A stretch of 64,000 nt of DNA from Alphaproteobacteria bacterium (GTDB taxonomy: Bacteria > Myxococcota_A > UBA796 > GCA-2862545), in NCBI GenBank assembly GCA_020632885.1, contig JACKEQ010000004.1:465277-529276 (forward strand), written 5' to 3'. Below the pieces are notes generated by a model. That model searched no databases, was not told where the DNA came from, and saw nothing but the letters and a program-made list of their open reading frames with translations. Position 1 is the stretch's first letter, and each line of letters opens with the position of its first letter. Made by a program: the position numbers and the translations under genes. Positions 1-8,059 of this stretch are shown in pieces.

Positions 1-1122
1 TGTTCGACGAGCCACGAGACCAGCGGATCGAGGGCGCCGGGAAGGGGCGGACGGTGCAGGTCGTCGACCGGATGGCTCGCCGGGCCGAGGGCATGCCCTG
101 CACCCGGCACGATCACGAAGAGGTCCTCGCGGCGGAGGTCCACGCTGCGCTCGCGGATCCGCTCGAGGTCGACCGGGCGGGTGAAGGCGTCGTTCTCGCC
201 CTGAAGGGCGATCAGCGGGACGGAGATCCCCTCGAGCTGATCGGGGATGCTGGGGAGCTCGCGGTCGCCGGCGAGGTAGCCATAGGGACCGAGCGTGAAG
301 GCGTAGTCCACCAGGGCCGGCACAGCGGGCTCCACCTCGCCGTCGAGGCTCAGGATGCCGTCCCGGTCGCGGTCCACGAGGGGTGACGGGACGGCGATCT
401 CGCTCTCCCGGGTGAACGAGAGCGCCAGCATCCGGGACGTGGAGAGCACGGGCTCCGCGGCGTTGGCGTGCAGCGCCCGCGCGAGGAGTCGCCCGTCGAG
501 CTGGCCCTGCCAGGCGAAGCGCTCGAGGTAGAGCTCCATCTCCGGCGAACCAGCCTTCCAGGCGCTCGCGGAACGGCCGTCCGGGCGCACCGATCAGGGC
601 GAGGCCGGCCACCGGCTCCTGGCGCGCGACCTCCGCGGCCACCACGGCCCCCTCGTCGAAGCCGAGCAGGAACACCCGATCGGAGTCGACCGCATCGAGC
701 TTCCTGGACGCGGCGAGCACGGCGCGCAGGTCCGCGGCGAACGTGCGCTGGTCCTGGTCCGCGATGTACTTCGGGAGGTCCGAGCGACCCGCGTCCGTGA
801 CGTGGCGCTTGCCGTACCGCACCACCGCGAAGCCCCGCTCTGTCAGCGTGTCCGCGAGCAGGCGACCGAACGGCATCGCGCCGAGGCCGCTCTCGAGGGT
901 GCCGTCGACGTCCACGGGCCCCGCGCCGGGCACCAACACCACCGTGGGGTACGGACCGTGGCTGCGGTGCTCGGGGTAGGTCACCTCCATCCTGCCCGTG
1001 ACGCCCTCGGCGAACGTCACCGTAGAGGGCGTGCGCAGCACCTCGTACGGGTTCCGGGGGTCGAGCCGGAAGCGCCCCCCGCACGAGGCGAGCAGGAGGA
1101 GCAGGACGGGGAGGCTGCGCAT
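1..1122 (-). CDS. Alpha/beta-hydrolase lipoprotein (partial, frameshifted)
   Basis: Predicted esterase or dienelactone-hydrolase-like lipoprotein that runs off the left edge. It opens with a short hydrophobic signal and a lipobox ending LLASC, so it should be membrane-anchored outside the cytoplasm. Family signs are an early VLVPGAGP strand, a nucleophile elbow LLGFDEGA (relatives usually have GHSEGA, so Asp sits where Ser is expected), an acid-loop LQGENDAF and a catalytic-His motif GAGHAL. An EF-hand-like stretch DRDRDGILSLDGE lies before the acid loop. The frame breaks near 538-546: the protein reads to EGWFAG in one frame and resumes at MELYLERFAWQG in the next, by one extra or two missing bases. 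Both halves read cleanly, so a sequence error is more likely than a true pseudogene. It is divergent from clpS. Confidence 0.75.
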   Translation of the reverse strand, partial: MRSLPVLLLLLASCGGRFRLDPRNPYEVLRTPSTVTFAEGVTGRMEVTYPEHRSHGPYPTVVLVPGAGPVDVDGTLESGLGAMPFGRLLADTLTERGFAVVRYGKRHVTDAGRSDLPKYIADQDQRTFAADLRAVLAASRKLDAVDSDRVFLLGFDEGAVVAAEVARQEPVAGLALIGAPGRPFRERLEGWFAGDGALPRALRLAGPARRATPRAGAARQRRGARALHVPDAGALVHPGERDRRPVTPRGPRPGRHPEPRRRGGARCAGPGGLRLHARSLWLPRRRPRAPQHPRSARGDLRPADRPSGRERRLHPPGRPRADPRAQRGPPPRGPLRDRAGCRACPRPGEPSGRRPAPSAPSRRPRSAGLVARRT

Positions 1123-1131
1123 GGGTCTTCC

Positions 1132-1150
1132 GGTGGATATCTCGACCACC
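1132..1150. promoter_or_regulatory. Inverted repeat between hydrolase lipoprotein and clpS
   Basis: GGTGG at 1132-1136 faces CCACC at 1146-1150 with a 9-base AT-richer spacer (atatctcga). It lies in the short space between the divergent starts at 1122 and 1166. It could be an operator or part of overlapping promoters. The arms are short and the call is weak. Confidence 0.25.
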
Positions 1151-1165
1151 TACCCGGAGGGTGCC

Positions 1166-1480
1166 GTGTCGGACAAGCGGAAGGAGCAGGGCGACAGCTC
1201 GGTGCTCGAGCGCCGGAAGGTGGACGAGCCCAAGAAGTTCAAGGTCCTCCTCCTGAACGACCACTACACCACGATGGAGTTCGTGGTCCTCGTGCTCAAG
1301 ACCGTGTTCCGGCTGTCGTCCGCGCAGTCCACGCGCATCATGTTGCACGTCCACAACACGGGCGTCGGGGTCGCCGGCATCTACACGCGGGAGATCGCCG
1401 AGACCAAGATGGCCCAGGTGCACGACATGGCGCGCGAGGCCGGGCACCCGCTGCAGTGCGAGCTGGAGCCCGAGGGCTGA
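1166..1480 (+). CDS. clpS: ATP-dependent Clp protease adaptor ClpS
   Basis: N-degron adaptor that delivers substrates to ClpAP in the cytoplasm. The core reads FKVLLLNDHYTTMEFVVLVLKTVF, then a helix pair and the IYTREIAETKMAQVHDMAREAGHPLQCELEPE tail, with the usual substrate-pocket pattern (ND, then TMEFV). At about 104 aa it matches the family. The GTG start is chosen because GGAGGG lies just upstream (1156-1161). An ATG at 1121 is in frame but would overlap the divergent gene's start codon. It converges on clpA with only 3 bases between stops, unlike the usual clpS-clpA tandem order. Confidence 0.93.
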   Translation: MSDKRKEQGDSSVLERRKVDEPKKFKVLLLNDHYTTMEFVVLVLKTVFRLSSAQSTRIMLHVHNTGVGVAGIYTREIAETKMAQVHDMAREAGHPLQCELEPEG

Positions 1481-1483
1481 GGC

Positions 1484-3747
1484 CTACGCGTCCTCGGTCT
1501 CCCGGGCCGCTTCGGGCTCGGGGTTCCGCCGCACCACGTTGAGCACGACCTTCCCGTCGACGTAGTCGATCTCCGCGTGCCCGCCGTTCGCGAGCTCGCC
1601 GAACAGGATCTCGTCCGCCAGCGGCTTCTTCACGTGCTGCTGGATCACCCGGGTCATCTCGCGGGCGCCGTACTCGGGCTTGTAGCCCTGCTTCGCGAAG
1701 AACGACCGGGCGGCGTCCGTGGCGTTGATCGTGACATCGCGCTCGGTGAGCTGCTGCTCGAGCTCGAGCAGGTTCTTGTCGACGATCTGGAGGATGACCG
1801 GCTCGGGCAGGTCGTTGAAGTACACCACCGCATCCAGCCGGTTGCGGAACTCCGGCGGGAACACCTTCTTCAGGATCTCCTCGGACTTCGACGGACCGTC
1901 CTTCCCGCCGAAGCCCATCGCCTTCGTGCCCGAGAACGCCGCACCGGCGTTCGTGGTCATGATGAGGATGACGTTGCGGAAGTCGGTCTTGCGGCCGTTG
2001 TTGTCGGTGAGGGTCGCGTGGTCCATCACCTGCAGGAGGATGTTGAAGACGTCCTTGTGGGCCTTCTCGATCTCGTCCATCACCACGACGCAGTGGGGCG
2101 TCTTGTGCACGGCGTCCGTGAGGAGACCGCCCTGCTCGAACCCGACGTAGCCCGGGGGTGCGCCGATGAGCCGGGACACGCTGTGCTTCTCCATGTACTC
2201 GGACATGTCGAACCGGTGGAACTCCACGCCGAGCTGCATGGCGAGCTGCCGCGCGAGCTCGGTCTTGCCGACACCCGTGGGGCCCGCGAACAGGAAGCTG
2301 CCCGTGGGCTTGCGCGGGCTGCCGATGCCGGCCCGCGAGAGCTTGATGGAGCTCACCACAGCGTCGATCGCCTCGTCCTGACCGAAGATCATGAGCTTCA
2401 GGTCGGGCTCGAGGTTCTTGAGCTTGTCGCGGTCCTCCGTGGTGACCTGCTTGGCGGGGATGCGCGCGATGCGCGCGATGGCCTCCTCCACCTCGTGCAC
2501 GTCCACGGTGGGCTTCGCGGCGAGACGGTTGGCCGCCCCCACCTCGTCCAGCACGTCGATGGCCTTGTCGGGCATCCGGCGGTCCGTGATGTGCCGCGCC
2601 GAGAGCTTCACGCAGGCCTCGATGGCGGCGTCCGTGTACGTGAGCTTGTGGTGCTCGGCGTAGCGGGGAGCCAGGCCGTGGAGGATCTGGATGGCGTCGT
2701 CGATGCTGGGCTCGTCGACGTCGATCGTCTGGAAGCGGCGGGCGAGCGCCTTGTCCTTCCCGAAGGATTGCCGGTACTCCTCGTGCGTCGTGCTGCCGAT
2801 GCAGCGGAGCACACCGCTCGCGAGCGCGGGCTTGAGGAGGTTCGAGGCGTCCATCGAGCCACCGGACGTGGCACCGGCGCCCACGAGGATGTGGATCTCG
2901 TCGATGAACAGGATGGCCTTGTCGTTCTCCTCGAGCGCGCGGATGACGCCCTTCAGGCGGTCCTCGAAGTCGCCCCGGTAGCGGGTGCCGGCCATCAGGG
3001 CGCCCATGTCGAGGGCGTAGATGTGCACGTCCTTCAGGAGGTCCGGCACGTCGCCCTCCACGATGGCCTTCGCGAGGCCCTCGACGATGGCGGTCTTCCC
3101 GACACCCGAGTCGCCGATGAACAGCGGGTTGTTCTTCCGGCGGCGGGCGAGGATGTGGATCGCCCGCTCCAGCTCGAGCTCCCGGCCGATCAGGGGTCGA
3201 TCTTCCCTTCGCGGGCGCGCTCGTAGAGGTCGACCGTGAAGTCCGCGAGGGCCTCGTCGGGCGACCGCGACTCGGACTCGCCGTCCGCGCCCATGGGGCT
3301 GACGCGCTTGCGCTTCCCGTCCTTCCGCTTGCCGTGGCTGATGTAGCTCACGATGTCCAGGCGCTCGATGCCCTGGCGATCGAGCAGGTAGAGCGCGTGG
3401 GAGTCGGTCTCGGCGAACATCGCGACGAGGACGTTGGCACCGTCCACCTCGCCCGCGTCGGCCGATTGGACGTGGTTGGTGGCCCGCTGCAGCACCCGGC
3501 GGAACCCGATGGTCCAGATCGGCCGGTACTCGCCCTCGATCTCGAGCTTCTCCAGCTTGTCGAGGAACTGGTCGAGCTCCGACTCCAGCTGGTCGAGGTC
3601 CGCCCCCACCGCCTCCAGCACCTCGGACGCGCGCGGGTCGTGCAGCAGCGCGTAGAGGAGGTGCTCGAGCGTGAGGAACTCGTGCTTCGAGGCCGCTGCG
3701 CGCTCTTCGGCGGCGGCGATGGCGATGCGAAGGTCGTCTCCAAGCAT
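1484..3747 (-). CDS. clpA: ATP-dependent Clp protease ATP-binding subunit ClpA (one-base frameshift)
   Basis: AAA+ unfoldase that feeds ClpP and partners ClpS. The start MLGDDLRIAIAAAEERA with HEFLTLEHLLYALL is the Clp N-domain, preceded by an AGGAG ribosome site. Then come D1 (GDSGVGKT, sensor region IGSTTHEEYR) and D2 (GPTGVGKT, PPGYVGFEQGGLLTD, EFRNRLDAVVYF). The ClpP-docking loop appears to be AMGFGG. The frame breaks at 3194-3198: the N-domain ends REGKIDP-stop, but the normal continuation LIGRELELERAIHIL lies in the next frame. Restoring one C in the CCCC run repairs it and gives about 754 aa, the usual ClpA length. A sequencing deletion is therefore likely, because an essentially perfect full-length gene results. 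Confidence 0.93.
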
Positions 3748-3869
3748 GAACGCTCCTGGTCGACCAAGCCTGCACACTTCCGGGCCGTGGGTAAAGGCCC
3801 CGTGACATTCCGTGTGAGAACCGGTAACCGCCGGCCCCGCGGTGGCATACCCTGCCGCGAGGAGGCGCG

Positions 3870-4864
3870 ATGTCCACGCAGATCACCCGTCGCAACTGGC
3901 TCAAGGGGGCCGCCGCGGCCCTGGCGGCCACGGGGTGCGACCAGCTCGACGTCCAGGTCGAGCCCCAGCCCGGAGGGTTCGCCACGGCCGACGGAATCCG
4001 GCCCGTCACGCCCAACGAGGGCTTCTACGTCTACGAGTACGCGCTCCAGCCGTCCGTGAACCCGGCCACCTGGTCGTGCGAGATCCGCGCCGACAACGTG
4101 ACGCTCCTGACCCTCACGCTCGAGACGTTCGACGGCTCCCGGTCATCGAGCTCGAGCACACCCTCCAGTGCATCGGCGGGAACCCGCGCAACACGCTCAT
4201 CTCCAACGCCGTCTGGGGCGGGCTGCCGTTCACCGAGGTCCTCGCGCAGCTCGGTGTGGAGGCCCCCACGGCGAACGAGATCGTGTTCCGCGGGGCGGAC
4301 CAGTACCACACGTCCATCCCCTACTCCGACCACACGGACGAGAAGCTCTGGCTGGTGTGGCAGATGAACGGGGAGCCCCTGCCGGCCACGCACGGCGCCC
4401 CCTGCCGCTTCATCTGCCAGGGTCGCTACGGCACGAAGAACGTGAAGTGGCCCGTCTCCGTGGACTTCATCCAGGGCTCCTACACGGGGTTCTGGGAGGA
4501 GGGCGGCTGGTCGCAGGACGCGATCTACCAGGTGAACGGCTTCATCTTCGAGCCGCGGGAGGGCACGGTGCACACGGGGGAGGTGCTGATCTTCGGCACC
4601 GCCCACGCGGGTGAGGACCCCATCGAGCGCGTCGAGATCACCTACGACGACGGGGAGAGCTGGGAGGACGTGGAGATCACGTACAGCCCGGGGGCGAACC
4701 GCTGGACGCTCTGGCGCACGACGCTCACGGGGCTGACGGGCGAGATCACCGCGCGGGTGCGGGTCACGGCGGAGTCCGGTCGCCAGTCCACCGGTGCCGA
4801 GGGCACCGACCAGGCCCACGGCTACGACGGCGGCATGCAGGTCATCTTCACGGTGCGCGCATGA
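3870..4864 (+). CDS. Tat-exported molybdopterin oxidoreductase, sulfite-oxidase-like (one-base frameshift)
   Basis: Predicted periplasmic oxidoreductase of the sulfite oxidase/YedY superfamily with a Mo-cofactor domain and a C-terminal dimerisation domain. The N-terminus carries a twin-arginine signal (TRRNWLKG) followed by a possible lipobox ATGC, so it may be a Tat lipoprotein. The likely Mo-ligand Cys lies in LQCIGGNPR; HGAPCRF and GRYGTKNVKW are further family motifs, and the end carries the VEITYDDGESWEDVEI beta-sandwich. The frame shifts near 4132-4140: residues through LETFDG are in one frame and LPVIELEHTLQC onward in another, repaired by one added base. SD GAGGAGG precedes the start. 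The stop overlaps the next ATG (ATGA). The substrate is unknown. Confidence 0.85.
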
Positions 4865-5787
4865 TCTGGGGCCTGATCGGGGCGGCGCTGGCGGGTCCGT
4901 GGACCCGGGCGGAGGGGAGCGCGTACGTGAAGACGGGCGCGGACTACTACCGCACCACGAAGTACGTCCTGCCCGCGGAGTCGGGGCTCGGGGCCACCGG
5001 CGACTTCGGCACGAACGCCTTCTTCGGGCACCAGTACAGCATCTACGCGGAGGTGGGCGTGTCGGAGGCGTGGCCCATCCAGATCGCGGCGCGCCTGCCG
5101 TTCACGGTGAGCCGCGTGGCGTTCTCCGCGGCGGACTCGGTGAACATCGTGGACGGCACGTCCACGAACTACCGGGGCGGCGACATGGAGCTCATGCCGC
5201 AGGTGGCGCTGACGAAGAAGCACCCCATCGCGTTCGGGCTCGGCATGAAGCTGCCGCTCTACAACGTCGACCACATCTGTGAAGGCAGCATCTACCGCGA
5301 CTTCTGTGGACGTCCGGGCGACGGGCAGCTCGACCTCACCCCCACGCTGTCCGCGGGCGCGTCGTTCCTGAAGGGCAAGGCGTGGGCGGAGGGGGCCGTG
5401 GGCTACCGGCACCGGACGGAGATCTTCCGCAACTGGACCACGACGCGCGCCTTCGTGGACGGGCTGGCCGTGGGGGCGACGGTGGGGGCGAAGGCCGGGC
5501 CGTTCATCGGCATGGTGCGCGCGGACGCCATCCGGAACTTCACGGGCTTCGTCTACCAGAAGAAGTACAGCGACCCGCTCGTCCAGCAGGCGGCCGACCG
5601 GAACGGCGGGCAGGACCCGTTCACCCGGCAGAGCGCGAGCATCGGGCCGCAGGCGATGGCGTTCCTCACCGACCACCTGGCGCTGGAGGCCCGTACGTCC
5701 TTCGACGTCTGGGCGCGCAGCACGTCCCTCGGTGTGGGCTTCGGGCTCGGGCTCTCGTGGAACGGCCAGCTCTACGGCGGTTCCTGA
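4861..5787 (+). CDS. Outer-membrane beta-barrel-like protein
   Basis: A 308-aa protein with a very short N-terminal signal (MIWGLIGAALAG) and alternating hydrophobic/Gly-rich strands typical of an outer-membrane barrel (for example AEVGVSEAWPIQIAARLPFTV and the final VGFGLGLSWNGQLYGG). Two Cys lie close together in CEGSIYRDFC. The exact family was not recognised. It starts within the stop codon of the molybdopterin oxidoreductase, so the two are coupled and may share an envelope redox task; that link is inference. Confidence 0.65.
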   Translation: MIWGLIGAALAGPWTRAEGSAYVKTGADYYRTTKYVLPAESGLGATGDFGTNAFFGHQYSIYAEVGVSEAWPIQIAARLPFTVSRVAFSAADSVNIVDGTSTNYRGGDMELMPQVALTKKHPIAFGLGMKLPLYNVDHICEGSIYRDFCGRPGDGQLDLTPTLSAGASFLKGKAWAEGAVGYRHRTEIFRNWTTTRAFVDGLAVGATVGAKAGPFIGMVRADAIRNFTGFVYQKKYSDPLVQQAADRNGGQDPFTRQSASIGPQAMAFLTDHLALEARTSFDVWARSTSLGVGFGLGLSWNGQLYGGS

Positions 5788-5866
5788 CGGTCCGCGCCCA
5801 GCGGGCGCCGTCCCTACGGTAGGATCCTCCGATCTCAGCCTGTCGCCTCATACCGGCGGTCCTACG

Positions 5867-6481
5867 ATGCTCATTGTCCTGACCCTCCAGGGAGTCGCCA
5901 GCGCACGCGACTGGACGCCCGCCGAAGAAGCGGCACTCACCTCCGCAACGCGCCACTGCCCGGTTCTCCTCACGGGGAAGGTCCACGAGGTGGTCGAGCG
6001 CAAGGCGCTCAAGATCCGAGACCTGGCAATCCTGCGCGGCTCCTTCCCGACCCCTACTGCTGGAATGTTCCTGCCGTACGACGGCTTTCCGATGAGCCCC
6101 GGAGAGACGGTCGCCGTCTGCGGCAGGATCGCCAAGGTCGTGGACGACGACATGGCGGTGATCAGCCCCATCTACGTCGCGGACGAGCCGACCACGATCA
6201 GCCTGTGGCTCCTGGTCCGCGAAGAGTCCGGAGGGATTTACTTCTTTCCGAACCAGTTCTTGCCGGTCCTGGTCGGAGGCGTGACCACCGAGGGCTGGGT
6301 GGAGGCGCCGCAGGTCCCCGTCACAACGGTCCCGGATGTGAGCGCCTTCCCGCCGGAGATGAACGACTGGGCCGAATACGTAGGGGGTATCGTGGCCGAC
6401 GGTGGAGCTCTGATCAGCCCCACCTACGACCCATCGGTGCACCCCGGCTGGGACGCCCTCGTCGCACACTATCGGAAGTAG
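5867..6481 (+). CDS. Hypothetical exported protein
   Basis: Unrecognised 204-aa protein with a hydrophobic start (MLIVLTLQGVASA) that can act as a signal peptide. The mature part is rich in short beta-strand-like stretches and contains Cys residues near TRHCPVLLTGK and VAVCGRIAKVV, suggesting a small OB-like or beta-barrel fold, but no motif is decisive. The ATG has no strong ribosome site. A TAGGAT hexamer lies at 5820-5825. Codon choice is visibly less GC-extreme than in its neighbours (gaagaagcggcactc), which may mean it was acquired. Its end overlaps the convergent amidotransferase by 13 bases. Confidence 0.6.
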   Translation: MLIVLTLQGVASARDWTPAEEAALTSATRHCPVLLTGKVHEVVERKALKIRDLAILRGSFPTPTAGMFLPYDGFPMSPGETVAVCGRIAKVVDDDMAVISPIYVADEPTTISLWLLVREESGGIYFFPNQFLPVLVGGVTTEGWVEAPQVPVTTVPDVSAFPPEMNDWAEYVGGIVADGGALISPTYDPSVHPGWDALVAHYRK

Positions 6482-7116
6482 GAGCTGTCAGGCCCCCGGG
6501 GCTCCCCAGAGGCCAGGAACCTCGCGAGCAGCGCGGGTCCTTCGGGAGACAGCACGCTCTCCGGGTGGAACTGCACGCCCTCCGCACCCGACGGCAGGTG
6601 CCGCAGGCCCATGATCATCCCGGAGGCCGTCCGCGCCGACACCTCGAAACCCACCGGCAGGGACGCCTCCTCCACGACAAGCGAGTGGTACCGCGCCATC
6701 GGTGTCGGGCTCGACAGCCCCTCGAACAGCGTGCGGCCGTCGTGGAGCACCGCGCTCGCCTTGCCGTGCACCAGCTCGTCCGCCACGACCACGCGCGCCC
6801 CATGGACCTGCGCCAGGAGCTGGTGGCCCAGACACACCCCCAGCACCGGGATCCGCCCCAGGAACCACCGCAGGATCGGCTCGCTCGCGCCCGCGTCCTC
6901 CGGTCGCCCCGGCCCCGGCGAGATCATCAGGTGCGTCGGGCGCAGACCCCGCGCCAGCTCCACGTCCACCGCGTCGTTGCGGTGCACCCGGACATCCGCC
7001 CCCAACGCACCGAGGGCCTGGGCCAGGTTGAACGTGAAGGAGTCGAAGTTGTCGACGAGGAGCACGCGCACCCCGGCGCGCTGACCCGACGGCGGCGTTA
7101 GGGTCACGGGACCCAC
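6469..7116 (-). CDS. pabA: Class I glutamine amidotransferase, anthranilate/aminodeoxychorismate synthase component II
   Basis: Supplies ammonia from glutamine to a chorismate-using partner for tryptophan or folate. The family block VLLVDNFDSFTFNLAQ, the oxyanion stretch ISPGPGRP, the nucleophile CLGHQLL and the catalytic VQFHPES are all present. No trpE/pabB partner is in view, so pabA and trpG cannot be separated. The longest start is GTG at 7116; family members begin near VRVLLVDNF, so GTG at 7071 is an alternative. It is divergent from the methyltransferase at 7128, with only 11 bases between. Confidence 0.87.
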   Translation of the reverse strand: MGPVTLTPPSGQRAGVRVLLVDNFDSFTFNLAQALGALGADVRVHRNDAVDVELARGLRPTHLMISPGPGRPEDAGASEPILRWFLGRIPVLGVCLGHQLLAQVHGARVVVADELVHGKASAVLHDGRTLFEGLSSPTPMARYHSLVVEEASLPVGFEVSARTASGMIMGLRHLPSGAEGVQFHPESVLSPEGPALLARFLASGEPRGPDSSYFR

Positions 7117-7127
7117 CTGGAGGTCCC

Positions 7128-7754
7128 GTGGAGCCCTCGTTCTGGCTCGAGTCCTGGGAGGAGGGGAAGCGCGGCTTCCACCTCGACCAGCCCAACCCCC
7201 ACCTCTGCGAGAACGCCCATGGCGCGTTTGGCGAGGGCGGTCGCATCCTGGTGCCGCTCTGCGGCGCCACCCACGACCTCGAGTACCTGCACCGGTGCGG
7301 CTTCGATGCCGTGGGCGTCGAGCTCTCCCCCATCGCGGTGCGCGAGGTGGCCGACCGCGACGGGCTCGCTGCCGTCGGGCCCGACCGCTTCGAGAAGCCC
7401 GGCATCCGCCTGCTGCTCGCCGACTTCTTCGAGACCACCCCGGCCTCCGTCGGGCCCATCACGGGCATCTGGGACCGCGCGGCCCTCGTCGCCCTCCACC
7501 CGAGCCAGCGCGAGGCCTACGTGGCCCACCAGCGCCTGCTGCTCGGCGGGAAGGGCACCCTGCTGCTCAACACGCTCGACTACGACGCCACCAAGGCCGA
7601 CGGGCCGCCCTGGGCGGTGACCGAGGAGGCCGTGAAGGCCCTCTGGCCCGAGGCCGAGTGCATCCACGAGCACGCCGACAGCGCGCCCCCGCGCTTCGCC
7701 GCCGCCGGGATCACCACGATCACCGGCCGCCTCTACGTCGCCCGGCTCGGATGA
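7128..7754 (+). CDS. tpm: Thiopurine S-methyltransferase family protein
   Basis: SAM-dependent methyltransferase of the TPMT family. Bacterial members methylate thiols, selenium or tellurium compounds. The signature FWLESWEEGKRGFHLDQPNPHL is followed by the SAM loop VPLCGATHDLEYL (family VPLCGKSLD), VGVELSPIAV, an IWDRAALVALHP motif and LLLNTLDYD. At 208 aa it is close to the family size. The GTG start has GGAGG 4-5 bases upstream. It lies apart from the next small gene, which has its own leader. Confidence 0.88.
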   Translation: MEPSFWLESWEEGKRGFHLDQPNPHLCENAHGAFGEGGRILVPLCGATHDLEYLHRCGFDAVGVELSPIAVREVADRDGLAAVGPDRFEKPGIRLLLADFFETTPASVGPITGIWDRAALVALHPSQREAYVAHQRLLLGGKGTLLLNTLDYDATKADGPPWAVTEEAVKALWPEAECIHEHADSAPPRFAAAGITTITGRLYVARLG

Positions 7755-7804
7755 CCCCGCCGACGTGACGGCCCGCGACATCCGCTCACGAGCCGGGACC
7801 TTGG

Positions 7805-7829
7805 GAGACGCACGTCCTGCGTACGTCTC
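7805..7829 (+). promoter_or_regulatory. Leader hairpin upstream of small ORF
   Basis: GAGACG (7805-7810) pairs with CGTCTC (7824-7829), then after one C/A mismatch ACG (7812-7814) pairs with CGT (7820-7822) around the loop TCCTG. It ends four bases before the AGGAGG ribosome site of the 71-aa gene. It could control translation of that gene or terminate the upstream message, but no T-run follows, so a leader role is preferred. Confidence 0.4.
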
Positions 7830-7843
7830 TACAGGAGGTACCC

Positions 7844-8059
7844 ATGCTCGAGAGGATCTGGACCATCACGTCCGACATCGAGGTCCCGCTGAGGGTCATC
7901 GCCCGCGACTGGCGCACGGCCCTCTGTCTCGGCCTGCAGCTCCTCGAGCTGGAGGACGCGGTGGCCCGCCTGAAGCTCGTCGCGTTCGGAGAGGGCGTGT
8001 CCGCCGAGGACCCCGCCACTGGTGTGCACCTCTGGGTGAGCGCGCTCGAGCCCGCGTGA
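7844..8059 (+). CDS. Small conserved-looking hypothetical protein
   Basis: A 71-aa acidic protein beginning MLERIWTITSDIEVPLRVIARDW. It has mixed alpha/beta character, no signal peptide and no Cys. A near-perfect AGGAGG at 7833-7838, five bases before the ATG, and a hairpin in the leader support real expression. No family was recognised. It converges on the intramembrane protease gene with no gap. Confidence 0.6.
   Translation: MLERIWTITSDIEVPLRVIARDWRTALCLGLQLLELEDAVARLKLVAFGEGVSAEDPATGVHLWVSALEPA

Noticed and set aside
3190..3777. A separate ClpA N-domain gene
   Set aside because: It ends exactly where the missing base would continue into the rest of ClpA, and the joined protein has normal ClpA length.
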